Assembly (NCBI RefSeq): GCF_023558375.1
Contig: NZ_CP083761.1
Location: 62,001-126,000 of the forward strand
Source: Chroococcidiopsis sp. CCMEE 29
Lineage (GTDB): Bacteria; Cyanobacteriota; Cyanobacteriia; Cyanobacteriales; Chroococcidiopsidaceae
DNA length: 64,000 bases
Reading direction: 5' to 3'
Positions 55,134 to 63,228 of this stretch are shown here, one piece after another; position 1 is the first letter of the stretch; each line of letters begins with the position of its first letter. The notes under the pieces were generated by a model. The model was not told the DNA's origin. It made no database searches and saw nothing but the letters and a program-made list of their open reading frames with translations. Both the position numbers and the translations under genes were made by a program.

Positions 55134-56540
55134 ATGACCAACCGAGCTCCCAAGCCTAGAGATTTTGTCAACTTCCTCAAAAATTCCTCAGAGCAAAAAA
55201 CAGAAGGGTTTGCCAGCATTGCCTCACGAAAACGCAAACCGAATATCATTTTGTTTTTAGCGGATGATTTGGGCTACGGCGATCTCGGTTGTTATGGGCA
55301 GAAATCAATCAAAACTCCCCATCTTGACAGAGTGGCAGCTGAAGGAATGCGCTTTACTGACTTCTACTCAGGCAGTACTGTCTGCGCTCCCTCACGCTGC
55401 GCTCTAATGACTGGCTATCACACAGGTCATAGCCGGGTACGCGGAAATGGCATTGTTCCCCTACTTCCTGAAGATATCACCGTCGCAGAGGTGTTGAAAG
55501 CAGCCGGGTACACAACAGCAATTTTTGGTAAATGGGGATTGGGTGAACCGGGTACGACCGGAGTGCCGAATCAAAAAGGTTTTGATGAATGGTTCGGCTA
55601 TTTGAACCAGGTACATGCCCACGATTACTACCCTGACTATCTCTGGAGTAACCAAGAGAGAGTCTCCATTCCCCCAGATACATACTCCCACGACCTGTTT
55701 ACCCAAAAAGCGCTGGATTTCATCAAGCGTAAACAAAATCAACCCTTTTTCCTCTATGTTCCCTACACTATTCCCCATGCCAACAATGAATTGGGGAAAG
55801 AGGGAATGCAAGTACCGAATGATGCCCCATACTCACACGAATCCTGGCCCCAACAGCAAAAAAATTACGCTGCTATGATTACGCGGTTGGATGGTGATAT
55901 TGGGAAAATACTAGATCTGCTAGCCGAACTGGGTTTAGAGCAGGAGACCATTGTTTTCTTTAGCAGCGATAATGGACCCCATGAAGAAGGAGGTGCCACT
56001 GCCGAATTCTTTGACAGTAATGGTCCCCTACAGGGCATCAAGCGCGATCTATATGACGGCGGAGTCCGGGTGCCAATGATCGTCCGTTGGTCTGGAAAAA
56101 TTAAGCCAGGTCAGGTTAACGCTCAGCCTTTCGCACTTTGGGACTTCCTACCGACTGCAAGCGCAATTGCGGGAGTTCAGCCACCAGAGGGGATTGATGG
56201 CATCTCAATCCTCCCAGCCTTGCTAGGCAAAAAGCAAAAAAAACATGAGTTGCTTTATTGGGAATTTCATGAGCGGGGGTTTGAACAGGCGATTCGTATG
56301 GGCAGATGGAAGGCGGTGCGTCATGGACTGAATCAGCCGATTGAACTATATGATTTGGAGACCGATATCAGTGAGCAGTGTGATGTGGCTGCACAGTATC
56401 CCGATGTCGTTGCCAGAATCGAAGAAACTTTGCAAAGGGTGCGTACCGACTCTCAAGACTTCCCTATTCATACTGCACTTCCCATCTCGCACATTGCCTC
56501 AGCCAAGCAGAAAAATTTAACAGAAAAATTATCTGCCTAA
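55134..56540 (+). CDS. Arylsulfatase-type sulfatase
   Basis: 468 residues. Metal and active-site residues include ILFLADDLGYGDLGCYG, and the formylglycine signature CAPSRCALMTG with Cys84 in C-x-P-x-R, which a formylglycine-generating enzyme would convert; no such gene is in the window. KWGLGEPG, HANNELG and FFSSDNGPHEEGG are further family motifs. It hydrolyses sulfate esters to free sulfate. There is no clear signal peptide, so it is probably cytosolic. The candidate operator precedes it. cysH follows about 80 bases later on the same strand, so liberated sulfate could be fed directly into assimilation. Confidence 0.93.
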   Translation: MTNRAPKPRDFVNFLKNSSEQKTEGFASIASRKRKPNIILFLADDLGYGDLGCYGQKSIKTPHLDRVAAEGMRFTDFYSGSTVCAPSRCALMTGYHTGHSRVRGNGIVPLLPEDITVAEVLKAAGYTTAIFGKWGLGEPGTTGVPNQKGFDEWFGYLNQVHAHDYYPDYLWSNQERVSIPPDTYSHDLFTQKALDFIKRKQNQPFFLYVPYTIPHANNELGKEGMQVPNDAPYSHESWPQQQKNYAAMITRLDGDIGKILDLLAELGLEQETIVFFSSDNGPHEEGGATAEFFDSNGPLQGIKRDLYDGGVRVPMIVRWSGKIKPGQVNAQPFALWDFLPTASAIAGVQPPEGIDGISILPALLGKKQKKHELLYWEFHERGFEQAIRMGRWKAVRHGLNQPIELYDLETDISEQCDVAAQYPDVVARIEETLQRVRTDSQDFPIHTALPISHIASAKQKNLTEKLSA

Positions 56541-56623
56541 GAATGATTGAGTTAAGACCTAGAAATTACTGTTGCTCGGCTATTTAAAAGGCAAAAGAGC
56601 AACTCGAAACTAGTAAAGTGATC

Positions 56624-57358
56624 ATGAGCCAATTTGTCGCATCTGAAAACCCAATTTTCTTTGATTTAGAAGAACTGAATCAGCGATTTGAAACTGCCCA
56701 TCCCAGAGATGTCCTTGCTTGGTGCCTAGAAAATATTCCAACAGGTCTTGTGCAAAGTAGTGCCTTTAACGTAAATGGCATGGTTATCATGCATATTCTG
56801 TATCAAGAGCTTAGACCGATTCAACCAGTCCCTGTTTTATTTTTAGATACGCTACACCATTTCCCTGAAACTTTAGCGTTAGTCCACAAGGCTCAAGAGG
56901 TTTATGCCTTGAACTTAAAAGTTTACAAAGTTCCAGATGTAGACTCTCGCGAAGCCTTTGCAGTTTGCTACGGCGAAGCCCTATGGGATAGGGATATTGA
57001 CAAGTTCCATCAACTGACAAAAATTGAACCGCTAGAACGCGGTCTTAAAGAGTTGCAGGCTATTGCTTGGATCACAGGACGAAGACGGAATCAATCTTCT
57101 ATCCGGGCTACTACTCCTATTTTTCAGTTTGACAAAAAACAGCGACTTAAGATCAATCCCTTGGCAACTTGGACCAGCGAAGATGTATGGGCTTATGTGG
57201 CTGAGCACGACGTGATTTATAATCCACTCCATGACCAGGGCTATCCCAGTATTGGTGATGAACCAACCACTACTCCTGTTAGTCAAGGCGAAGATGAACG
57301 CGCGGGTCGTTGGCGGGGTAAGGACAGAAGTGAATGTGGTATGCATGTATTTATATAG
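56624..57358 (+). CDS. cysH: Phosphoadenylyl-sulfate (PAPS) reductase
   Basis: 244 residues from ATG 56624 (a GTG six bases earlier is the alternative). The N-terminal PP-loop-like part has VQSSAFNVNGMVIMHI and VLFLDTLHHFPETL. It has no CC pairs, which in APS reductases carry the iron-sulfur cluster, so it should use PAPS with thioredoxin. The single catalytic Cys is in ECGMH at the C-terminus. PAPS reductase makes sulfite. The C-terminal ITGRRRNQS and PTTTPVSQGEDERAGRW are typical. It is followed by cysC, which makes its substrate. Confidence 0.93.
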   Translation: MSQFVASENPIFFDLEELNQRFETAHPRDVLAWCLENIPTGLVQSSAFNVNGMVIMHILYQELRPIQPVPVLFLDTLHHFPETLALVHKAQEVYALNLKVYKVPDVDSREAFAVCYGEALWDRDIDKFHQLTKIEPLERGLKELQAIAWITGRRRNQSSIRATTPIFQFDKKQRLKINPLATWTSEDVWAYVAEHDVIYNPLHDQGYPSIGDEPTTTPVSQGEDERAGRWRGKDRSECGMHVFI

Positions 57359-57444
57359 ACTACATGTATAGATGAAAACTGATTTTAGTATGCACTTATG
57401 TGTATAGATCACTAGGAACAATTCAGAGTAATTAAAAAATAAAG

Positions 57445-57990
57445 ATGAGCAGCTGTAGTTCGTTAGGTTTTACATGCTGGTTGACTGGATTGTCTGGCTC
57501 AGGCAAGTCAACACTCGCAGTAGAAATTGCTAGAGCTTTGGATAGGCTATCAATTCCGTGCGAGCGTCTAGACGGTGATATCATTCGGACAAACCTTTCT
57601 AAGGGTTTAGGTTTTTCTCGCGAAGATAGAAATATCAATGTTGCGAGAGTTGGCTTTGTTTGTGGGCTGTTGAATAAGTATGGTGTAAGTACTGTTGTGT
57701 CGTTGATTTCTCCTTACCAAGAGGCTCGTGAAAAACTCAGACTTTATTTGCCAAACTTTATAGAGGTTTATGTCGGTGCACCATTGGAGGTTTGCATAGA
57801 AAGGGATGTCAAGGGGTTGTACAAAAAAGCTTTAGCTGGAGAAATTCCTGAGTTTACAGGAATCTCCTCTCCTTACGAAATTCCTGAAAATCCACATTTG
57901 ACTCTCAGGACTCACGAGGAAACGATAGAGCAGTGCGTTGACAGAGTTTTGGAGTATCTCTACTCTAAAGGCTTCATTCCTAAGTATTAG
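57445..57990 (+). CDS. cysC: Adenylyl-sulfate kinase
   Basis: 181 residues. P-loop GLSGSGKST (residues 15-23), GDIIRTNLSKGLGFS, and the lid SLISPYQEAR, in which the family has its phosphorylatable Ser. It makes PAPS from APS, the substrate of the CysH encoded 87 bases upstream and the donor of the sulfotransferase encoded 14 bases downstream. It is slightly shorter than the bacterial average. No ATP sulfurylase gene is nearby, so APS must come from elsewhere in the genome. Confidence 0.94.
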   Translation: MSSCSSLGFTCWLTGLSGSGKSTLAVEIARALDRLSIPCERLDGDIIRTNLSKGLGFSREDRNINVARVGFVCGLLNKYGVSTVVSLISPYQEAREKLRLYLPNFIEVYVGAPLEVCIERDVKGLYKKALAGEIPEFTGISSPYEIPENPHLTLRTHEETIEQCVDRVLEYLYSKGFIPKY

Positions 57991-58004
57991 GATTAATTCA
58001 GGTA

Positions 58005-58979
58005 ATGCAGACTAGCAGGATTAAACAATCCATTTTTATAGTTACTGGAATGCATCGTTCTGGTACATCTTTCACGGCATCCTTACTTCAAAGTGCAGGG
58101 TTAGATATTGGTCAAAGACTAATAGAACCAGGTCCAGGTAATATTAAAGGATTCTTTGAGAGTGTTGATTTCGTTAAATTTCATGAAATGGTTTTACGTT
58201 CTCAAGGTTTACATGATATTGGGTGGACGTTGCAAGAGAAAATTGATGTTGAACAGCAGTATATACAACAAGCAAAAGAAATTATTTCAAAAAGCTCGCG
58301 ATCGCCAATGTGGGGATGGAAAGATCCACGTACATCTCTTTTCTTGGATTTTTGGGTAGATTTGCTTCCCAATGCGAATTTCATACTAATTTATCGCTCT
58401 CCTTGGGAAGTAGTTGATTCTCTCTACCGTCGAGGCGATCCAATATTTCTCGAACAACCTGAGCTAGCAGTAAAAATATGGATGCACTATAACAAAAGGA
58501 TTTTAGAGTTTTACGATAAATTCGCCGAGCAGTGTGTTTTGGTTAGTATTTATAGTATAGTTGATCGCACTCAAGCTTTTATTAGTGGCATCAATTCAAA
58601 ATTTCAAGTTAATTTAGTGACCCCGGCAGCAGATCTTTATGAGCAATCATTATTGCAAACTGCAGTATCGGATGTGCATAGACCCACTTTAGTTAGTCAT
58701 TACTTTCCTCAGGCGTTGGAGATCTATCAGCAACTCACTGCCAGAGAAGCGCTATCCGCTGAGTCTCCTGAACATGATCAATCCTGGCTGAAAAAAATCA
58801 AATCTCCTCCTGAGAGTGTATGGGCTTTTCAAGATTGGGTAAATCTCCGTCATCTGGAAAGACAAGTTAAAAGTTTACGAGGAGAATTGGAGCGATCGCA
58901 GTCTCAACTGCAACAAATTCAGGCAGCATTAGATTCGATGTCAAGTATTGCAAATACTGACTTTTCCGAGGAAGATTAA
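58005..58979 (+). CDS. PAPS-dependent sulfotransferase-family protein
   Basis: 324 residues. The PAPS phosphosulfate loop is GMHRSGTSFTASLL (residues 15-28). WGWKDPRTSLFLDFW and FILIYRSPWEVVDSLYRR are the 3'-phosphate-binding parts. A coiled coil closes the protein (about 285-320: LERQVKSLRGELERSQSQL). The start is 14 bases after cysC, so they are one operon. The acceptor is probably a cell-surface glycan or lipid, as the glycosyltransferase gene downstream suggests, but this is inference. Confidence 0.85.
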   Translation: MQTSRIKQSIFIVTGMHRSGTSFTASLLQSAGLDIGQRLIEPGPGNIKGFFESVDFVKFHEMVLRSQGLHDIGWTLQEKIDVEQQYIQQAKEIISKSSRSPMWGWKDPRTSLFLDFWVDLLPNANFILIYRSPWEVVDSLYRRGDPIFLEQPELAVKIWMHYNKRILEFYDKFAEQCVLVSIYSIVDRTQAFISGINSKFQVNLVTPAADLYEQSLLQTAVSDVHRPTLVSHYFPQALEIYQQLTAREALSAESPEHDQSWLKKIKSPPESVWAFQDWVNLRHLERQVKSLRGELERSQSQLQQIQAALDSMSSIANTDFSEED

Positions 58980-59377
58980 CAGAACTAAGTGCTTAAAAAT
59001 TCAGTTTGTAAATTTTCAAGCTGATTAAGCAATTATATAACAAGCGCTTGTTTCAACTTCAGTCAAAAGTCAAAGATGACAAACTCATATCGTTTCTTGA
59101 TTGACTTGCACTTTGATGAAATCTCTTTGCCCCCTTTTGAAGGGGGTTGGGGGATCAAAAAATGTGCAACCTTAAGCAGAATTGGTATCACATCACAACG
59201 CTACAGTTTTTGATTAGGAAGACTACAAATAGTTACCCTGCAAGTAAGTGCCTTGTAGCAAGGCAAGAGTTTCTTAATCCAGAATCTAAAATCTAAAATA
59301 GGTATCATAGAGGCAGTCGCGTTGCGATCAATCATCGTGGTAAAGTACAAATTGGCACTTTATCATTGGTAAAAATA
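58980..59377. repeat. Intergenic region with a dispersed repeat and hairpins
   Basis: No gene supported. 59084-59138 is the second copy of the repeat at 46766-46820. It continues in GAAGGGGGTTGGGGGATC (59139-59156), the complement-like half of a long imperfect hairpin with CCCCC. TGCCTTGTAGCAAGGCA is a small perfect hairpin at 59251-59267. Confidence 0.6.
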
Positions 59378-59622
59378 ATGGCTGTAAACAAGAAGCGCGT
59401 CTGGGAGCAGTTCATTAAAATACTGACCTACAAAGTGGAGTCGCCAGGATTAGCGAAGAACACTTCTCAAGTCAGGTTACTGGCTGGTGTAGATTTAATA
59501 TCTGTCGGTGTTTTCTATGGTTTAGAAACTATCGCGATGAGCTGCTATGCACAGCTTTAGAGGAATTGGATAGGGAAATAATGTTGTTTCTTCCAGGCTT
59601 TGTGGAGTACCTGAATAAGTAG
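59378..59622 (+). pseudogene. Unrecognised small gene, probably frameshifted
   Basis: The frame from ATG 59378 (MAVNKKRVWEQFIKILTYKV) runs to a TAG at 59558-59560. In another frame the same stretch continues with NYRDELLCTALEELDREIML and LFLPGFVEYLNK to TAG at 59620-59622, which looks like the natural end of the protein. One frameshift near 59510-59540 would join them. I do not know the family. It may still be expressed as a short protein. Confidence 0.3.
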
Positions 59623-59702
59623 ATGAAGGAGTGAAAACTGTCTTTTCCTTCCTGCTGATTTTAAGGCTTTAAACCTAGCACTTGTGTGGAAATGCTCTAC
59701 CT

Positions 59703-60818
59703 ATGAAAAGGATTGCTTTTGTTTCTACTAATGATATGACACCCTGGAGCGGTAGCGAGGAACTATGGGCACAAACTGCTATTAGTATGGCTCAGCAAGG
59801 TTTTACTGTTGGTGTAAACATCAAAGGTTGGAAACCAACTCCAAAAAAAATTCAGGCACTGGAGCGAGCGAATTGTTGTATTGTCCGCAGATGGTATGAC
59901 AGCAATCGCATCAAAAAGTTAGCTCTTACAGGTCTTACGTATAAATTATTCTATGGATGGCTGCATAAATTTGATCCGGATTTAGTTGTTGTTTCTCAAG
60001 GATATAATTTTGAGAATATACGTTGGATGGAAGCGTGTTTGAGAAGAAATATTCCTTATGCTGTTATTATTCACGCTGCAACAGAAAGTGCATGGCCGAC
60101 TGATGAGGTAGCTGCAAAAGCATTAAAGGTTTACCAAGCTGCCAAACAAAATTTTTTTGTATCTCAGAGAAATTTGGAACTTACAGTAAAGCAACTGGCA
60201 ACGGAACTTGATAATACCAAAATTATCAGAAATCCATATAAGGTACCTTATGATGCGTCTCCACCATGGCCTAGAGATGAAGGTGTGCTGAAGTTAGCAT
60301 GTGTAGGTCGTTTGGATCCAGATAGTAAAGGGCAAGATCTACTGTTCGAGATAATGCGTGCTGAAAAATGGAGAAGTAGACCGCTTGAAGTTACTCTTTT
60401 TGGAGATGGTTATAGCCGGAACTTCTTGAAACGCTTAAGAGATTTATGGAAATTAGATAATGTAAAATTCGGTGGTTTTGTGGATAATATTGAAGCTATC
60501 TGGGCCAGTCATCATGCCCTAGTTTTGCCTTCTAGGTACGAAGGCTTGCCTCTAGCAGTTGTAGAAGCAATGCTGTGCGGTAGGTTCTGCATTGTTACTG
60601 ACGTTGCTGGAAATACGGAGTTAGTTGAGGATAATGTTAATGGTTTTGTAGCAATAGCGCCTAAAGCTGAGTGTCTAGATGATGCAATGGAAAGAGCTTG
60701 GCAAAGAAGAAATTCATGGCGTGAAATTGGTCAAGCGGCATCTATGAGCGTGCGAAAAGTGATTCCTCGCGCTCCTATAGATGAATTTGTGAGTGAGTTA
60801 AAACTATTGCTTGATTAA
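59703..60818 (+). CDS. Family 4-like glycosyltransferase (GT-B)
   Basis: 371 residues from the ATG at 59703; a TTG 21 bases further up is rejected. GT-B fold: the N-terminal half begins RIAFVSTNDMTPWSGSEELWA, the typical glycine-rich start of group 1 glycosyltransferases. The C-terminal nucleotide-sugar part has GRLDPDSKGQDLL, GDGYSRNFLKRL and the E-x7-E motif in RYEGLPLAVVEAMLCG. The donor and acceptor are unknown. With the upstream sulfotransferase it may build a sulfated polysaccharide. Confidence 0.9.
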   Translation: MKRIAFVSTNDMTPWSGSEELWAQTAISMAQQGFTVGVNIKGWKPTPKKIQALERANCCIVRRWYDSNRIKKLALTGLTYKLFYGWLHKFDPDLVVVSQGYNFENIRWMEACLRRNIPYAVIIHAATESAWPTDEVAAKALKVYQAAKQNFFVSQRNLELTVKQLATELDNTKIIRNPYKVPYDASPPWPRDEGVLKLACVGRLDPDSKGQDLLFEIMRAEKWRSRPLEVTLFGDGYSRNFLKRLRDLWKLDNVKFGGFVDNIEAIWASHHALVLPSRYEGLPLAVVEAMLCGRFCIVTDVAGNTELVEDNVNGFVAIAPKAECLDDAMERAWQRRNSWREIGQAASMSVRKVIPRAPIDEFVSELKLLLD

Positions 60819-60930
60819 GAGTTCAGCCTATCTAATCGCGTCAACATATCCTTGTATCCTCCTACGGTTTGTTGATGGGTTTTATGTGCTTTGTACTTGT
60901 GCTTTTGTCAGGTTATGACATATTATAAGT

Positions 60931-60957
60931 ATTAATTACGGTATTCCTACCGGATTA
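60931..60957 (+). promoter_or_regulatory. Candidate sulfur-control operator upstream of the Crp/SBP56 genes
   Basis: ATTAATTACGGTATTCCTAC and onwards to CGGATTA. It holds the perfect dyad CGGTA-TTCC-TACCG (60939-60952), flanked by TAAT and ATTA. 60931-60951 match 55072-55092 in 20 of 21 bases. It lies about 210-235 bases before the regulator's ATG. Confidence 0.6.
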
Positions 60958-61166
60958 GGGGTGTTTATAGCATCTCGCTGGCGATTGCACAACTTGAAGA
61001 GATAGGCTAGCCTTGCTGAACACTAGTGCGCTCCATCTGCACGCGACTGGCTGGAAGTGCTATTTTGCTATCCAGGTGTGCAAGCACTTTACTTTCTTGG
61101 TGCGGCTGGCATTTAGACAGAAATATTTTCGCCAACTTTCGATTGCCCCCATACCTTAGCAAAGTC

Positions 61167-61757
61167 ATGCCTGCCTCCCCCCTTTCATCCAATTGGTCTG
61201 CTGAGCGAACGGCATCTTCGTTTGCTCGTCGCTCTTTTTTATCCCTAAGGCGCGATTCCATCTGGCAAATTAAAACGGGTGTGGTTCGTACCCTAAGTGT
61301 GCTGGAGGACGGCACCTCCATTACCCTAGGACTGTGGGGACCGGGGGATGTTGTCAGCAGAGCTTTTTCCAGTGCTGACCCGTATGAAATTGAATGTCTC
61401 ACACCAGTGGAGGCAGCACTACTGCCGCAGAGCAGTTGGCATGAAGCTACTGGGGCGATGATTTGTCATATTCAACGGCTTGGAGAATTAATGGAGATTC
61501 TCCATTGTCGACAGGCGGAATCCTCACTCCTAGGACTATTGGCTTGGCTAGCCAAACGGTTTGGTCAAGAAGTAGAGCAAGGAAAACTGATTGATTTACG
61601 CTTAACCCATCAGGATATTGCCGACCTCCTGCGTTTAACTCGCGTCACGGTTACACGACTGCTTAAGGATTTTGAAAAGCAGGGAATTATTCAGCGCAAA
61701 GAGCGCCAATTTATTGTTATGCATGACCAACTGCCGTTCTGGCATTACGAAATTTAA
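61167..61757 (+). CDS. Crp/Fnr-family transcriptional regulator
   Basis: 196 residues from ATG 61167. The frame extends upstream to 61026, but those codons do not resemble the family. The beta-roll part has SIWQIKTGVVRTLSVLEDGTSI and LGLWGPGDVVSRAF; the helix-turn-helix is LTHQDIADLLRLTRVTVTRLLKDFE (about 145-170). The sensor pocket lacks obvious cAMP- or iron-cluster-binding residues. The SBP56 gene starts 29 bases after it, so they are co-transcribed. It could bind the shared motif upstream and control the sulfur genes; this is inference. Confidence 0.88.
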   Translation: MPASPLSSNWSAERTASSFARRSFLSLRRDSIWQIKTGVVRTLSVLEDGTSITLGLWGPGDVVSRAFSSADPYEIECLTPVEAALLPQSSWHEATGAMICHIQRLGELMEILHCRQAESSLLGLLAWLAKRFGQEVEQGKLIDLRLTHQDIADLLRLTRVTVTRLLKDFEKQGIIQRKERQFIVMHDQLPFWHYEI

Positions 61758-61786
61758 TCTGCATTTGATTTTGAGGTGCATCAAAA

Positions 61787-63163
61787 ATGTCTATAACTGC
61801 AACCAGCTCGAAGAAACATGTCTGCTGCGGTCCTGGGTATGCTTCACCGGAAGCCGCGATGAAAGCAGAGCGAGAAAAGTTACTTTACGCGATCGCCCTC
61901 TACACAGGTACAGGCATCGAAGCACCAGATTACCTGGCAACCGTAGACGTTGACCCCAATTCCCCCACCTACTCCCAAGTAATTGATCGTTTGCCCATGC
62001 CCTATATTGGGGATGAGTTACACCATTTTGGCTGGAACGCTTGCAGTTCTTGCCACGGGGATGCGAGTAAATCTCGGCGGTTCTTGGTGATTCCCGGTCA
62101 ACGTTCTAGCCGGATTTATATTGTGGATACAAAGGATGAGCGATCGCCTCAACTCTACAAAGTTATTGAGCCGGAAGAAATTAAAGCAAAAACCAACCTT
62201 ACTGCCCCCCACACTGTACACTGCCTAGCTGATGGTCAGGTGATGATTTCTATGCTGGGCGACAGTGAAGGCAATGCTCCCGGTGGCTTTTTATTGCTGA
62301 ATGACAATTTTGAGATCGCCGGTCGCTGGGAACGGCAACCAACTGGGATGAACTTTAACTATGACTTCTGGTATCAACCACGGCATAACGTTATGGTCAG
62401 TAGTGAGTGGGGTGCACCTAAAACCTACTACCCTGGCTTTGACCTCAACGATGTAACAGCTGGGAAATATGGTCACCATTTACACTTTTGGGATTGGTCC
62501 CAGCACGAGATTATCCAAAGTTTTGACCTAGGTGAGGAAGGGTTAATTCCCTTAGAGGTACGTTTCCACCATCACCCCGACAGCACCCATGGATTTGTCG
62601 GTGCCGCACTTAGCAGCAATGTTTGGCATTGGCACAAATCCAATGGTCATTGGGCAGTTGAGAAGGTAATTGATATACCATCAGTTGAGGTGGAAGGTTG
62701 GCCTATCCCAGTACCATCTTTAATTACTGATATTCTGCTTTCAATGGACGATCGCTATGTCTACTTCTCGAACTGGCTGCATGGCGATATCCGCCAGTAT
62801 GACGTTAGCGATCCTGCTCATCCTCAACTAACGGGTCAAGTTTGGTGCGGTGGCTTACTCGGTAAGGGTGGTGAAGTTCAAAGTCATCAACTCCAGGGAG
62901 GACCACAGATGCTGCAACTGAGTTTAGATGGTAAGCGGCTGTATGTGACAAACTCGCTGTTTAGTACCTGGGATAATCAGTTCTATCCAGAACTAGCTAA
63001 GAACGGCTCGTATCTGTTGCAGATTGACTGCGATACAGAGAAGGGAGGTTTGCAGATTAGCAATAATTTCTACGTTGACTTTGGCAAGGAGCCAGCCGGA
63101 CCATCCCGCGCCCATGAGATGCGTTACCCAGGTGGAGATTGTACCTCTGACGTTTGGATTTAA
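61787..63163 (+). CDS. SBP56/methanethiol oxidase
   Basis: 458 residues. The selenium-binding-protein family motifs [11 protein letters not shown] at the N-terminus, [15 protein letters not shown] near 85-99 and [27 protein letters not shown] and [14 protein letters not shown] (copper-binding histidines) are all there. Proteins of this family oxidise methanethiol to formaldehyde, hydrogen sulfide and peroxide in bacteria; the name comes from a selenium-binding mammalian relative. Released sulfide could be used by CysK. It is co-transcribed with the Crp-type gene. Confidence 0.93.
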   Translation: MSITATSSKKHVCCGPGYASPEAAMKAEREKLLYAIALYTGTGIEAPDYLATVDVDPNSPTYSQVIDRLPMPYIGDELHHFGWNACSSCHGDASKSRRFLVIPGQRSSRIYIVDTKDERSPQLYKVIEPEEIKAKTNLTAPHTVHCLADGQVMISMLGDSEGNAPGGFLLLNDNFEIAGRWERQPTGMNFNYDFWYQPRHNVMVSSEWGAPKTYYPGFDLNDVTAGKYGHHLHFWDWSQHEIIQSFDLGEEGLIPLEVRFHHHPDSTHGFVGAALSSNVWHWHKSNGHWAVEKVIDIPSVEVEGWPIPVPSLITDILLSMDDRYVYFSNWLHGDIRQYDVSDPAHPQLTGQVWCGGLLGKGGEVQSHQLQGGPQMLQLSLDGKRLYVTNSLFSTWDNQFYPELAKNGSYLLQIDCDTEKGGLQISNNFYVDFGKEPAGPSRAHEMRYPGGDCTSDVWI

Positions 63164-63228
63164 CGAGGATTACCTGGATAAGCATGCTTGTGGCAGAAGG
63201 TAAAAATTGTGTCGAGGTTGATAGGGAT

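Noticed and set aside
61026-61166. 47-codon N-terminal extension of the Crp-type protein
   Set aside because: The codons are Arg/Ser/Leu/Trp-rich and unlike the family; ATG 61167 gives the normal length.
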